Origin: Limnoperna fortunei
Taxonomy: Eukaryota > Mollusca > Bivalvia > Mytilida > Modiolidae
Assembly: GCA_944474755.1 (NCBI GenBank)
Contig: OX104112.1
Coordinates: forward strand, 79,001,756-79,065,755
DNA length: 64,000 nt
Direction of reading: 5' to 3'
The notes under the pieces are model-generated. The model was not told where the DNA came from. It made no database searches and was given only the letters and a program-made list of their open reading frames with translations. Below are positions 21,501-30,759 of the stretch, in pieces. Both the position numbers and the translations under genes were made by a program. Within the stretch, counting starts at the first letter, position 1; each line of letters begins with the position of its first letter.

Positions 21501-22473
21501 TTTCGATATTTTAATTTGATGCTGTTGTGCTCCCTTACATACCGAATCGTCCATATGCCTTACGTTCCTATTGACAGTATCTAAAGCAATATAATGCCAA
21601 ATGTTTTGCCAAGTTTGATGAAGATTAAAAGAGGATGAAGTGATGGTCCTGAGTTTTGCATATTTGCACAGTAGGTGATTTTTTTTACCATTTCGTTTTT
21701 TAAATTTGATGCTGTTGGGCTCCCTTACATACCGAACCCGTCCAGATGCCCTACATTCCTTTTGACAGCATCTAAAGCATTATAATGCTAACTGTTTTGT
21801 CAAGTTCCATGAAGATAGAAAGAGGATGAAGGGGTGATCCCGAGGTTTGCATATTCGCACATAAGTGATATTCAAATTTGATGCTGTTGGGCTCCCTTAC
21901 ATACCGAACCCGTCCAGATGTATAAAACTCCCCTTCGTGGTACCTATAGCAATATTATACATCTTTTTATCTTGTATTTGATAATATGTTTTTCTTAATA
22001 TCGAATATCGAACCCACTGCTAATTTCACATCCGTTAAACTCTCCGCACAATGCTTCATACTTTTCCAGTGACAATCTGAATTGTGTTCCTGTTGGTTTT
22101 ATCACTTTCTTTCTTCATTAATTACCTGTCCACTTTATATCGCCCAAAAATAGCTGAATATTGCACTCTGTGCTATTTATCTATGACTTCAATTTTAATA
22201 TAATTTGATTTTCTTTAAATATGTAAAGCTTTTATTTAAATGCGTTTCCATATTTCGACCAGTTTTGTTTCTTAAAACGTTGAACCAATAATACACAATG
22301 TATTTGTGTCGCGACAGCAGAGAAGATATAGCTACAAAATTCCTACATTAAATAAGAAGACTAGTTCGCTATAATATTAGACATATATATAGGTAAAGAA
22401 AATGCTACCTACCTAGCGCATTAATTATATGTATCCAAGAGATAAATGAAATTAATATATTCGGCAACATCAT
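15142..22473 (-). CDS. Gene A: SUEL-type lectin single-pass membrane protein (3 exons, 258 aa)
   Basis: Exons 22473-22413, 16612-16331 and 15575-15142 join in phase 1 at AG/GT sites and total 777 coding bases. Residues 1-20 are a signal peptide (MMLPNILISFISWIHIINAL). Residues 21-114 are one galactose/rhamnose-binding lectin domain with eight Cys, YGR near the start and DPCP..YKYL near the end. Residues 115-148 are a Thr-rich linker. At 149-153 is CTCAC, then NKWGFL at 159-164 and a charged, helical-looking stretch, with ADGRKSS..IGYVG leading into a transmembrane helix at about 218-236. The tail is about 20 residues, begins RCRRRK and ends MSQK. Known domains of this type bind sugars (rhamnose/galactose) or, in latrophilins, proteins. 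A cell-surface recognition role is inferred. The first intron (5.8 kb) is filled with transposons. Copies B and C and the relic first exons are its paralogues. Confidence 0.8.
15576..16330 (-). other. Gene A intron 2
   Basis: Starts GTATGT, ends CAG. Short stretches (e.g. 'gtgtggacgttttaaa' near 15778) also occur in the corresponding intron of copy C, so the introns are paralogous too. Confidence 0.7.
16331..16612 (-). CDS. Gene A exon 2: SUEL lectin domain
   Basis: 282 bases, phase 1 at both ends, so the whole lectin domain is one portable exon. Acceptor TTTTAG, donor G/GTATGT. Cysteines appear in IIC, IDC, SVC, FNC, SFC, QTC, DPC and YDC. The loop before DPC is shorter by three residues than in copy B (NGIDPC versus NGADGGDPC). 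Confidence 0.88.
16710..16970 (+). repeat. Minisatellite array 1, about 22-bp unit
   Basis: About twelve units of the type 'cttgtgcgcacgagtttcaaat', with 21-22 bp spacing and variation in the last 10 bases. Related runs follow at 17615-17835 and 18460-18575, and in inverse orientation at 19255-19420. Confidence 0.92.
17615..17835 (+). repeat. Minisatellite array 2 (same unit)
   Basis: About ten units of the CACGAG minisatellite, placed between two direct copies of the 600-bp block. Confidence 0.9.
18460..18575 (+). repeat. Minisatellite array 3 (degenerate)
   Basis: Four or five diverged units of the same minisatellite, followed by a T-rich tract. Confidence 0.8.
18590..18680 (+). repeat. 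T-rich segment shared with 20855-20950
   Basis: Both places carry a long T/C run, then 'actgtatgttttgtatttca', 'gtgtgctttctaaaccgcta' and 'gaatg'/'aaatg'. The copies are in direct orientation within two different elements of the same intron. Confidence 0.7.
19255..19420 (-). repeat. Minisatellite array 4, inverted
   Basis: The same unit in opposite orientation (actcgtgcgcacaag). Together with array 1 it makes the element ends inversely repeated. Confidence 0.88.
19880..19962. repeat. Two SINE 3' ends head-to-head
   Basis: 'tttgaatgaggtttaacg' is followed within 60 bases by 'aattgctaaaggtgacgtta' in the opposite sense, so the segment is a short imperfect palindrome made of SINE ends. Confidence 0.6.
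19985..20235 (+). repeat. Dispersed repeat family X, copy 3
   Basis: Contains 'gttcctaatgctcgac', 'gagcgcgtccctag', 'agcctggacgcgga' and 'gtgacgtgcttggagagtacc', collinear with the copies at 12.6 kb and 62.5 kb. Confidence 0.6.
20249..22034. mobile_element. Foldback element with about 180-bp TIRs and internal tandem repeats (1.8 kb)
   Basis: The left end 'agtgggttcgatatttgata', 'atattatcaaatgcaaga', 'gatgtacaatattgct' and 'gtatgtaagggagcccaaca' matches the reverse complement of 21890-22034 in order. Inward of the right arm, the subterminal string 'gatgctgttgggctccctt' is repeated four times (21334, 21513, 21702, 21874) with 172-189 bp spacing. A decayed end of the same family is at 55440-55630. 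It lies in intron 1 of gene A. Confidence 0.75.
21334..21990 (+). repeat. Tandem array, four units of about 172-189 bp
   Basis: Each unit runs from 'aaatttgatgctgttgggct' through 'accgaacccgtccagatgcc' to 'gaggtttgcatattcgcaca'. The array is part of the foldback element and the fourth unit forms its right arm. Confidence 0.88.
22413..22473 (-). CDS. Gene A exon 1: signal peptide
   Basis: Starts ATG ATG at 22473 and ends in phase 1 at a GTAGGT donor. The start was chosen because both ATGs are conserved in copy B and in the relic at 58.1 kb and give a compact 20-residue signal peptide. Confidence 0.78.
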
Positions 22474-22740
22474 TAAGGTATCTACTGCTCTGTCTGGCTT
22501 ATTTAATTTTGACTTCAATTTTGACTTCAAATTAAATTGATCTTTTATAAAATGTCTTAAATAATTAATTATTAATTATACTGCTCATAGAGGCATTTAA
22601 CTCATCTGCAGGAATCAATATTAACTAATTTTCATACATGATCAAAGAAAAAAATTAAGATAAAGTTATTTGGCAAACGATATGTGTATATTGGTCGAAG
22701 AAAATCACGTGATAATAGCAATTAAAAGGTTTAACTAGGA
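22474..22740 (-). promoter_or_regulatory. Gene A promoter region with TATA box
   Basis: A TATAAAAG box lies on the minus strand at 22549-22542, about 76 bases before the ATG. The surrounding 250 bp align with the DNA upstream of the other first exons ('gaatcaatattaacta', 'atgatcaaag'), so the promoter was duplicated with the gene. Confidence 0.5.
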
Positions 22741-23942
22741 CGTTAAATACAAAATATATTGTTTCAATGCCAAGAAGGTAAAACCTCCATTTATTTGTGA
22801 CCGACACAGACGTTGAAAAATAAAAGACTAAAATACGGCATACTGATTTCCGCAGATGCACAAAAAATGTGTTTTAGTATTAGGCATTATAATTAAAATC
22901 ACACAACGAAATAATCTTTGATTCTAGGAGTCTTTGCAAACAAAGTGTCAAATGTTCTTCTGCATTGTACCTTCCACTTTATAACCATAAGAAAAAAATT
23001 CACCTTGCATTTTTTATTATTCCATATTTTAGCATTTTATTACGAAAATACAGTAGAAAAAAGTTAGATTATAACCTGTTAATGTTTTATACTATGGTGC
23101 TGTTGTTTACTTGTTACAAATCATCCTTGACGTTTGCAACGGTAATTTTACATACTCACCCATTTTTGTTTCTAAAGGGACCTTGAGTTGTTAACAAATG
23201 TTCGTCTGCTTGCGTAACTTCAATGGTATTCGGACAAACCGCGAGACTTTTCCCGAAGGATTTCGAATAGACAACAATCGATTGTTCCTAACGTACACTT
23301 CCGTTCTTAACAAAGACAAATTTTAGTATGGAAAATCGCCCGATAAAATTTAAAAACCGCCATATTTCAAAACGCTGTGTATCTCGAGGAAAAAAGTGTT
23401 GATTTCAAAAAGTACCCTTCTTGATTTACAAAAGGAGCATAAGCTGAACCATGCGCGGTAAGCAATTTTCATTTGTCACGGCAAAAACCTTCTCCAAAAT
23501 ACGTTCACTTGTAGTATAAATGATATTAAGGGTGTAATGAAGCAAATTGCAATCAACATATTTAAATATGAAGAAAGAAGATGGAAACAAACATATCTGG
23601 GTAGTTTATGGGTATTTTCACAGACGGATGGAGTTGTTTGTCATGCCCATCATGTAAGCAAAACGGTTGCAAAGTGCATAATGGGAGAAGTCATTGACAG
23701 ATTTCGTGTAACGTCCTATATAAAATCAAGCAAAAGCTAAACAGCAGTAAAACTAAAACTATGACAGTGGTGATAGAGCTTATTGTTTTATATTAGTAAT
23801 CCCTGTCATTACATGAATGATGTCTTAATGATACGCTGTAATTGGAACAAGGATATACCTATCTGATTTTATGTAAACAATTTTTAACAACTCATAATAT
23901 CTAAATGAAATACTCCTAAGAAGTTATAGACTTATAGCTACA
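22741..23942. other. No gene recognised
   Basis: AT-rich spacer upstream of gene A. The short open frames have no motif and no convincing splice context. Confidence 0.45.
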
Positions 23943-24233
23943 TGTATGATATAAATTTGTGTGTTTGTTTGAATGATGTTTAACGCCACTTTCAGCAATT
24001 TTTAAGCTATATCATGGCGTCCAGTTATTATTGGGGGAGGTAGCCGGAGTACCGGGAAAGAACCCGGACTTTCGGTAGGAAAACTGGCAATCCTTGTCAA
24101 TTAAGAGTGAAGTCGCGTACACCTTGCCCGCAATGAGACTCGAACCTGCAACCTCAGTGTTGACAGAACACGTGATTAATAATAGACGAACTTCCTTAAC
24201 CACTCGGCCACCGAGGCACTGTATGATATAAAT
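23943..24233 (-). mobile_element. Full-length tRNA-derived SINE with 14-bp target-site duplication
   Basis: Flanked by tgtatgatataaat at 23943-23956 and 24220-24233. On the minus strand it begins GTGCCTCGGTGGCCGAGTGG (A box TGGCCGAGTGG), has a B box GGTTCGAGTCTC, and ends with 'gctgaaagtggcgttaaac' and an (AAAC)n tail. The head resembles a Leu/Ser-type tRNA. It may belong to the mollusc V-SINE/RUDI group, but this is from memory. Confidence 0.9.
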
Positions 24234-25473
24234 CATTGCCTGACTTTTCAGATGCCAAATATCAGTTAAAAGTGAACTACAAGATGGGGAAAGGCTACCT
24301 ATATTTTATTTTTAATTATATTTTATTATATTTTAGCAAACAATTTTGATAGTATTTTAAAGTGTATTTCTTATAAAGGTAAATATTGTCATGGTGACGG
24401 CCATAAAACTTTTGTAATAACATCAACCTAGAAACAACAAACCACTGTTTACGTAGCTTAATAGTCAGAAACTGTGTCCGTTCAGAATACCGATTCTATG
24501 ATATGCATAAAATATATCTTATGAAATTTAGGACTTGATATTTTGTTGTGTTTTTTTAAAAGATTAAATCGGGCTTCTAGGAGCATTTTATCTGTAAAAT
24601 GGATTCCAGATTTTTATCTTTCTCCCATAATACTGTATTCGTTTAGTACGCAGGTGTTGTTTTACAGTTAAGATGATTTTGTCATGATTCAGAGCTGTTG
24701 CCACAGCTGCCCATATTCAACTGTTGACATCAGACGACTATAAACATGTCTTGTGTCAAAATTTAAAAGGAGAAAATTATTGCTAAATCAGCCATAAAAA
24801 GCGCAGGAATATATGAAGATGTAGCATAATTTCTCGGTATAGGACCCAATACACGGCCTGGACTGTTCAAACATAGTTAAGTCAAATTATTCATCGAAAT
24901 ACGTTTATTTGAATGTGTTATTTACTACATGTTGTAATGTAACTTGCCGTTAATTTATTTGCTTATGAAACCTTCCTGATCAGTCATATTTAAGTCATTT
25001 TATTTAGTACAATAATTATAAGCAAATAAGCTAATTTACTGATAAAAACAATAAGTAAGTTTAATAAATCATAACACGCCAACTCCCGCGTACATGTAGA
25101 CGTTAGTAGATCTTGAAAAGTAAAACCTGCAGTGCAACTGTCTTAATCTTGCATGTACTTCGCGATTAAATTCTTTAGTATGAAAAGTTTAATAACCAAA
25201 TTTACAACAATAATAAATGTCTTTACCTATAGTGTGGAAGACATGTCTCATTGTCAAACTTTTAGCATAAATATTTACTAAAGGCAAGCGTGATTTCCTG
25301 CTAATGATGTGATTGCAATTTTTTAAAATGTTGTTTGTTTTACAGTAAAATGTACTCAAATTGAGTAACACTAGAAAGCAATAATTGTATATGCGCCGTT
25401 TGAACAAATTAATTTTACACAAAACTATTTATTAAACACAAGCTCGAAGTATAAATTAAAACACGGTATGTAT
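24234..25473. other. No gene recognised
   Basis: AT-rich spacer. No exon, hairpin or repeat with clear support on either strand. Confidence 0.45.
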
Positions 25474-25612
25474 ACAACGTTGAAGTCGACGATCTGAATT
25501 CAACGTTGGTTCAACGTTGAAACCATCAACGTTAATTCAACGTTAAATTTAAGTTGTTCAACGTTGCAACCAAATTTCAACATATTTTCAACGTTGATTC
25601 AACGTTGAGTGC
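25474..25612. repeat. CAACGTTGA palindromic array
   Basis: About eight occurrences of AACGTT, most extended to TTCAACGTTGA, at irregular spacing of 10-30 bases with A/T-rich linkers. Each copy is self-complementary, so the whole array reads similarly on both strands. Confidence 0.9.
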
Positions 25613-25953
25613 CTGCTGGGAATATTGTTAAAACTAATAAGGTATCTCCCAAAATAGTATGGTAAAGCAATAATATTGACATAAACATATATTTATTGAA
25701 TACATGTTCCTTTTAAGCAAAAACTGTTTGAGAAATCTTAACAAAATTGCGTTGTTCCAGTTTGAAATTTTCAGTTGAGCGTATATGACGCAGGAATTCT
25801 AATTGTGACATCATAGCTGGCTCTATGCTTATTAGAACCCTAATATGTTCTCACACCGTATGATGGACGTCATATTAGAACATTTGTTAACTGTCACAGT
25901 CCCTAGACTTGTATATGCTAAATCCTCTAGACAGGCACTTTCGTATTTCGTGA
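25613..25953. other. No gene recognised
   Basis: Spacer between the palindromic array and the inverted foldback unit. Confidence 0.4.
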
Positions 25954-26200
25954 TCCGCTTGACCAGTGGAAAAAATAATATTCGTCACAAGTGAATATGC
26001 GGTTTAAATAATAATTCATGACCATAAAATGATTGGGAGAATTTGTATTTCATTTCGCAAATTTACTGTTTTTGAAAATTTAAGAAATATAATCTTACTT
26101 TAGTAATCTTGGGTTATCGACTGGGACTCAAAATTCCATATTTAAACTATCTTGATTGGGGTAATTCGATAATCCTCTCGTACTAGTGTGAGATCCTTTA
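25954..26200 (-). repeat. Foldback satellite unit, inverted diverged copy
   Basis: Reads, in reverse complement, like the units at 27360-28555: 'ccgcttgacc.gtgg', 'gggagaatttg', 'gcaaatttact', 'ttcgataatcctctcgtact' and 'gagatcctt'. Confidence 0.7.
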
Positions 26201-26395
26201 TTTCCTTTCATTAACATCGCTACTTGTCTTTTGTGGTCATTTACCTCTATAGAACTAAATGTATTGTTTTTCCTAATAAAAATATTAAAAAGCCCAGTAG
26301 GCTCATTCGAGATTCGAAATTCGAAATTCAATATAGTTATAACCAATCAGATTGCGTGTGACATAATCGTCTACCAATCAGAATGGTTCTTATAT

Positions 26396-27072
26396 AAACG
26401 TAGCCACGTGGTATCAAGTTAGCGGGTTTTGTGAAATATGATTGTGTTCTTTAAAATTATTTTTATTTGGGGTTTTAACCGTCCATATATTTGTCAAAGA
26501 TGACTGTGTTCAACATGTTTTTGTTAAAAAAAAAATTTATAAGCTTTATTTGTTATTTTATCAAATTAATTTAGTTCACAATTACATCTTGATTTTACAA
26601 ATCAAGAAACAAGAATGTACCTTTAGCACGGAATTCAACAAAACTTGGTGTGTAGGAAGTACACCATATGTAGTTGTGCATGTGACCAGGGAATTTTGAT
26701 CTTTAAATTTTCGTGGGAGTTATGGCCATTTGAACTTAAAATTTGTTGAAAATACTCATTTATCATCTTGTCGGACCTACTCATTTGAAACTACTGTATG
26801 TAGTTTAACAAAACTTGGTATATAGTAGGTACAACATATTTAGTTGTGCATAATTACCAGGGCATTTTGGTCCTCAAATTTTGTGTGGGGGCTATCAGGG
26901 GTGGAGACACAAGGGGCCTGGGCCCCTCCCCTTTGACGGAAAAATTTGGTTAAATATTTAGGAAATCATTGAAGTATGACCAAAGTAAGCCCCCCTTAGC
27001 CTTAAAAATAATTTAAAAGAACACAATTATATTGCACAAAACCCGCGAACTTGATAGCACGTGGCTACGTTT
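26396..27072. mobile_element. 0.68-kb element with about 55-bp TIRs
   Basis: Begins aaacgtagccacgtggtatc, then 'aagtt.gcgggttttgtg' and 'attgtgttcttt'. The same strings close it in inverse at about 27012-27072. Inside are two direct copies of 'acaaaacttggt', 'gtagttgtgcat' and 'accagggaattttg' type sequence (26638, 26810). No coding capacity. Confidence 0.75.
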
Positions 27073-27359
27073 AAAATAAATAATAAGCTGTCATAATTGT
27101 AATAGGTCCGATCAATATGTTCACTCAAACTAAGAATGATAATAAACTGTCACACTTTATATAATATTCAATTACCATCATATTTTAATAATTTAAAATT
27201 ATGTCAAGGAATTTTGCTTTTTAATTGATAATTTTTTAAAAGGAATACAAATCTTGAAATTATATTAAAAATTACCAGTTAAAAACATACGTCTTCCAAA
27301 CAAAATATTGGTTCCATTTTATACTGTGTCAATTTATTTGATAAAAATAAATTGTTTTA

Positions 27360-28556
27360 TTTTAGTGACGATATTTTAGAGATGTAGGATCTTACATAGA
27401 CCTGTAAGACTGGATTATATTGAGATAGTTAAATTATGTTACTTTAAGTCCAAGCCTTGGCGAAGACTTAAATTTCCATCATTAACTACCAAGGTTGGAG
27501 AAATCCGAAAATTCAAGAGTACTTATGTAAGATTCTGTTTCTCTAACTTTAAAAAGTAGTAAATTTGCGAATCAAGTAAAAATTCTCCCAACCCCATTTC
27601 TACGTTTATGACTTGAATACGCGGTAAATAGAATGTGTTTTGTTTATGACGTTATCAGTTCTTAATATGACGTTATTATTTAAAACTAATCAACTGTTGA
27701 GAACAGCATTTTCACCAGTGACGAGAATTACTTTTTCCACACCTGTCAATCGGTTTGAATATAACACAAAAAATAGAGAAATATAGGATCTTACATTAGT
27801 ACGAGTGGATTATCGGATTTCTCCAATCGAGATAGTTAAATTTCCATAATTTAACTATCGAGATTGGAGAAATCCGATAATCCAAGAGTACTAATGTAAG
27901 ATTCTGTTTCTCTAATTTTAAAAAGTAGTAAATTTGCGAAACGAAGTGCAAATTCTCCCAACCACAATTTTACGTTCATGACTTGAATACGCGGTAAATG
28001 GAAGGTGTTTTGTTTATGACGTCATGAGTTCTTATTGTGACGTTATTATTTTTAACCAATCAACTGCTGAGAACAACAAATTCACTAGTGACGAAAATTA
28101 TATTTTCCACACCGGTCAAGCGGGTGAAATATTACGTCAAAATTAGAGAAATATAGGATCTTACATTGGTACGAGTGGAGTATCGGATTTCTCCAATAGA
28201 GATAGTTAAATTATGGAATTTTAAGTCCAAGCCTTGGCGAGGACGTAAATTTCCATAATTTAACAATCGAGATTGGAGAAATCCGATAATCCAAGAGTAC
28301 TAATGTAAGATTCTGTTTCTCTAATTTTAAAAAGTAGTAAATTTGCGGAACGAAGTGCAAATTCTCCCAACCCCAATTTTACGCTCATGACGTGAATACG
28401 CGGTAAATGGAAGGTGTTTTGTTTATGACGTCATGAGTTCTTATTGTGATGTTATTATTTTTAACCAATCAAATGCTGAGAACAACAAATTCACTAGTGA
28501 CGAGAAATATTTTTTCCACACCGGTCAAGCGGTTGAAATATTACGTCAAAATTAGA
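27360..28556 (+). repeat. Three tandem 370-396 bp foldback satellite units
   Basis: Each unit is a hairpin followed by a body of about 230 bp (from 'aaaaagtagtaaatttgcg' through 'gaatacgcggtaaat' and 'ccacaccggtcaagcggg'). The hairpins lie at 27379-27545, 27775-27913 and 28145-28322. Their arms carry 'gatttctccaat' / 'attggagaaatc' and 'ggatcttacat' / 'atgtaagattc'. Units 1 and 3 have a longer loop containing 'aagtccaagccttggcga'; unit 2 has lost it and is an almost perfect palindrome. Confidence 0.92.
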
Positions 28557-28699
28557 AAAATTATCTTTCTTAGTCAACACTATGGTAAAAACTCTTCTAG
28601 TGCATTCATAATCACGACAGTATGTTTGACAAGCACACACGCGCAGGGCGGTAGGTTGGAAACTACCAGAGGCTATAGGTGGAATGTTTAAAACAATTA

Positions 28700-28800
28700 A
28701 CGGATCTAGATAAGATATTTAACAAATCTTACAGAGCTAGATAGGACTTTTAACATAGCTTAAGGCGCTAGATTGGACATTTAACACACAATACGGCGCT
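28700..28800 (+). repeat. Short tandem repeat, three units of about 31 bp
   Basis: Units start 'gctagataggac' or similar and continue 'tttaacatag', then 'g.cg'. Diverged but in register. Confidence 0.6.
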
Positions 28801-30310
28801 ATTAAGCAAGGAAGTATAACATAGACTACAGGTTTAGATAAAAGTCTGATAAAACCTGAGGTGTTAGACAGAATTTTTGACATGGCTTTTGACACCAAAT
28901 AGGTGGTTTGCGTAGTTTCATACACTAACCCTTGACTCTTAACATGGATACAGTCCCATGCTATGGCATATATATTATTATATTTTCCTTAATTAATACA
29001 CATGTATTTACCATTTACCACATGTATCTTTAATTTGACAAACTAAAATGTTTTTAGCGCACGTAACTAATTAAACTTGAATATTTTTAACTGATAAGCC
29101 GGATAATGGTATCACTTCATAACCGGTCACTTATGGTTTACATGAGATGATCTTATCCGAACATTCTGTGGTATCGCAGGAATGTTTATACTCAATATAA
29201 ATAAACGAAAATATCTGGAAAGTAGAGATCTTTATCATGCAACTTGGGTAGATAAATAGACATTCATTTGTATCCCCAACCAGCCAAAAATTTCATTCAT
29301 GGGACGGTGTTTCACAGAGTGTTTTTTCATAATTAAGTCAAAAACTATTGCATGATTCACTCTTTTGAGAACAAATTCAATTTTACTGTGACAGTATCGA
29401 CACATTACAATTTCTATACACGTCATTTTTGTGTCTGGAAGCAAAAGCATAATTCTATGAAGATCTCTATTAATATTTTCTCTTTGTTAAAATGAAATGC
29501 CAATGCCTAAATCATTAAAGCCCAGCTAAATTATTAATAAACTTGTATTGTCTTCAACTTTCTTTAACAACTCAGCCCTTAATGGTCTTAAAGTGTCTTA
29601 TATACTAAATGACCCTTTATAAGAGTTATTTCCCCTGGAAAAATTACAAGTAGCCATGTCTCGATAACAATAACATATGTTGACATAGAATCATCAGCAT
29701 GGTAAAGGTCACATTTTTAGATGTGAAGATCAAATACTATGTATGAATTTCATTTATTTTCTATGTATATGAATAATTAATCTAATTCATAGGTTTGGAT
29801 GCATTAAATATATAAAGATCAAAAGTTTGGTAGTCAAGGTCATATAATCTTAAGAGGTAACATAAATCTTAAAATCCTTTGTTATGACCTTTTATATTTC
29901 AAAAAGACATCGGAAAGATGTTTTCTTCGATTCTTTTATGTTGTGAATGGATTCAGTTTAAATATAAACATTGTTTTAAGGTCAAGGTGATAATGATTAA
30001 CAAATTGGTAAGAGCTAAAATTTGAGTTAATACTTTGTTTAGTAATAAGTGAAATGCCTTATTAATTGTTTATTAGAACTAATAAATCTATATTAATTAT
30101 ATTGTTTATGGTAGAAGATCACAATATTTGGTTAATTGGTCATAGTTTTACCAAATACCATTAATAAAATATGTTTAAATAAAATAAAATATAAAATAAG
30201 AGTTTTTTGGTTTTCGAGAAAAAATGTAGCCAATTGCGCTACAATACTTACAAACTGCACGTTAATTTGCCCTTGTATAAATCGTAAATGTTAAAGAAAA
30301 CAAAAAAAAA
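28801..30310. other. Mostly featureless; possible zinc-finger relic
   Basis: A minus-strand frame at 29450-29235 contains CRYCHSKIEFVLK followed by a His-rich stretch (KKHSVKH). This loosely resembles the N-terminal BED/CGGBP1-type zinc finger of hAT-like transposases. It has no proven start or splice sites and the likeness is weak. The rest holds nothing recognised. Confidence 0.3.
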
Positions 30311-30425
30311 CAACAGTTGTTGAATGGCGTCAAAATATCTGCGGGAAATCTTGTGTTTATTTGACGTAAAATTTTACAATTAGAGCAAATAGTAGTGCCG
30401 TCGAATAATTAACAATCTCATGAAA
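30311..30425 (-). repeat. Conserved block also found near 47.4, 48.1 and 57.5 kb
   Basis: 'ttgttgaatggcgtcaaaat' and 'tagtgccgtcgaataa' match 'ttgttggatggcgtcaaaag' and 'tgtgccgtcaaataa' at 57.46-57.56 kb. It lies downstream of the relic first exon at 34.95 kb, in the position expected for intron 1 of that lost gene. Confidence 0.5.
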
Positions 30426-30599
30426 CCACATTACCGTTATACCACGACTTTCCAAGTTAAAATTGTTGACTACCGAACCATCAGTTTATCAGCGTTGCAT
30501 ATTGATATATTGATTACAACAAACATGGTGTCATTTAGAAATTTCATATACCAAGATAATTTCTTAGGTTTGATCCTTTATTTTTTAATTTACCACCTA

Positions 30600-30757
30600 C
30601 TGATTGTTTGTTTGAGTGCGGTTTCACGCCACTTTCAGCTATTTGTTTAGCAATATTGTTACGTTCAATGTATATATAGGGTGAAAGCCCGAGTACCACC
30701 TACATTCGGTCAGAAAACGTGCCATTCTTGTCGATTAAGGTTTGAGTATGGCACACC
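30600..30757 (-). mobile_element. SINE fragment next to transposon copy 2
   Basis: Minus-orientation SINE 3' part ('tttcacgccactttcagcta', 'gtgaaagcccgagtacc') running up to the left end of the transposon. The right target duplication continues differently from the SINE, so the SINE was probably already truncated. Confidence 0.65.
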
Positions 30758-30759
30758 CT

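Noticed and set aside
24012..24236. Minus-strand open frame of 74 codons
   Set aside because: It is the full-length SINE read as protein.
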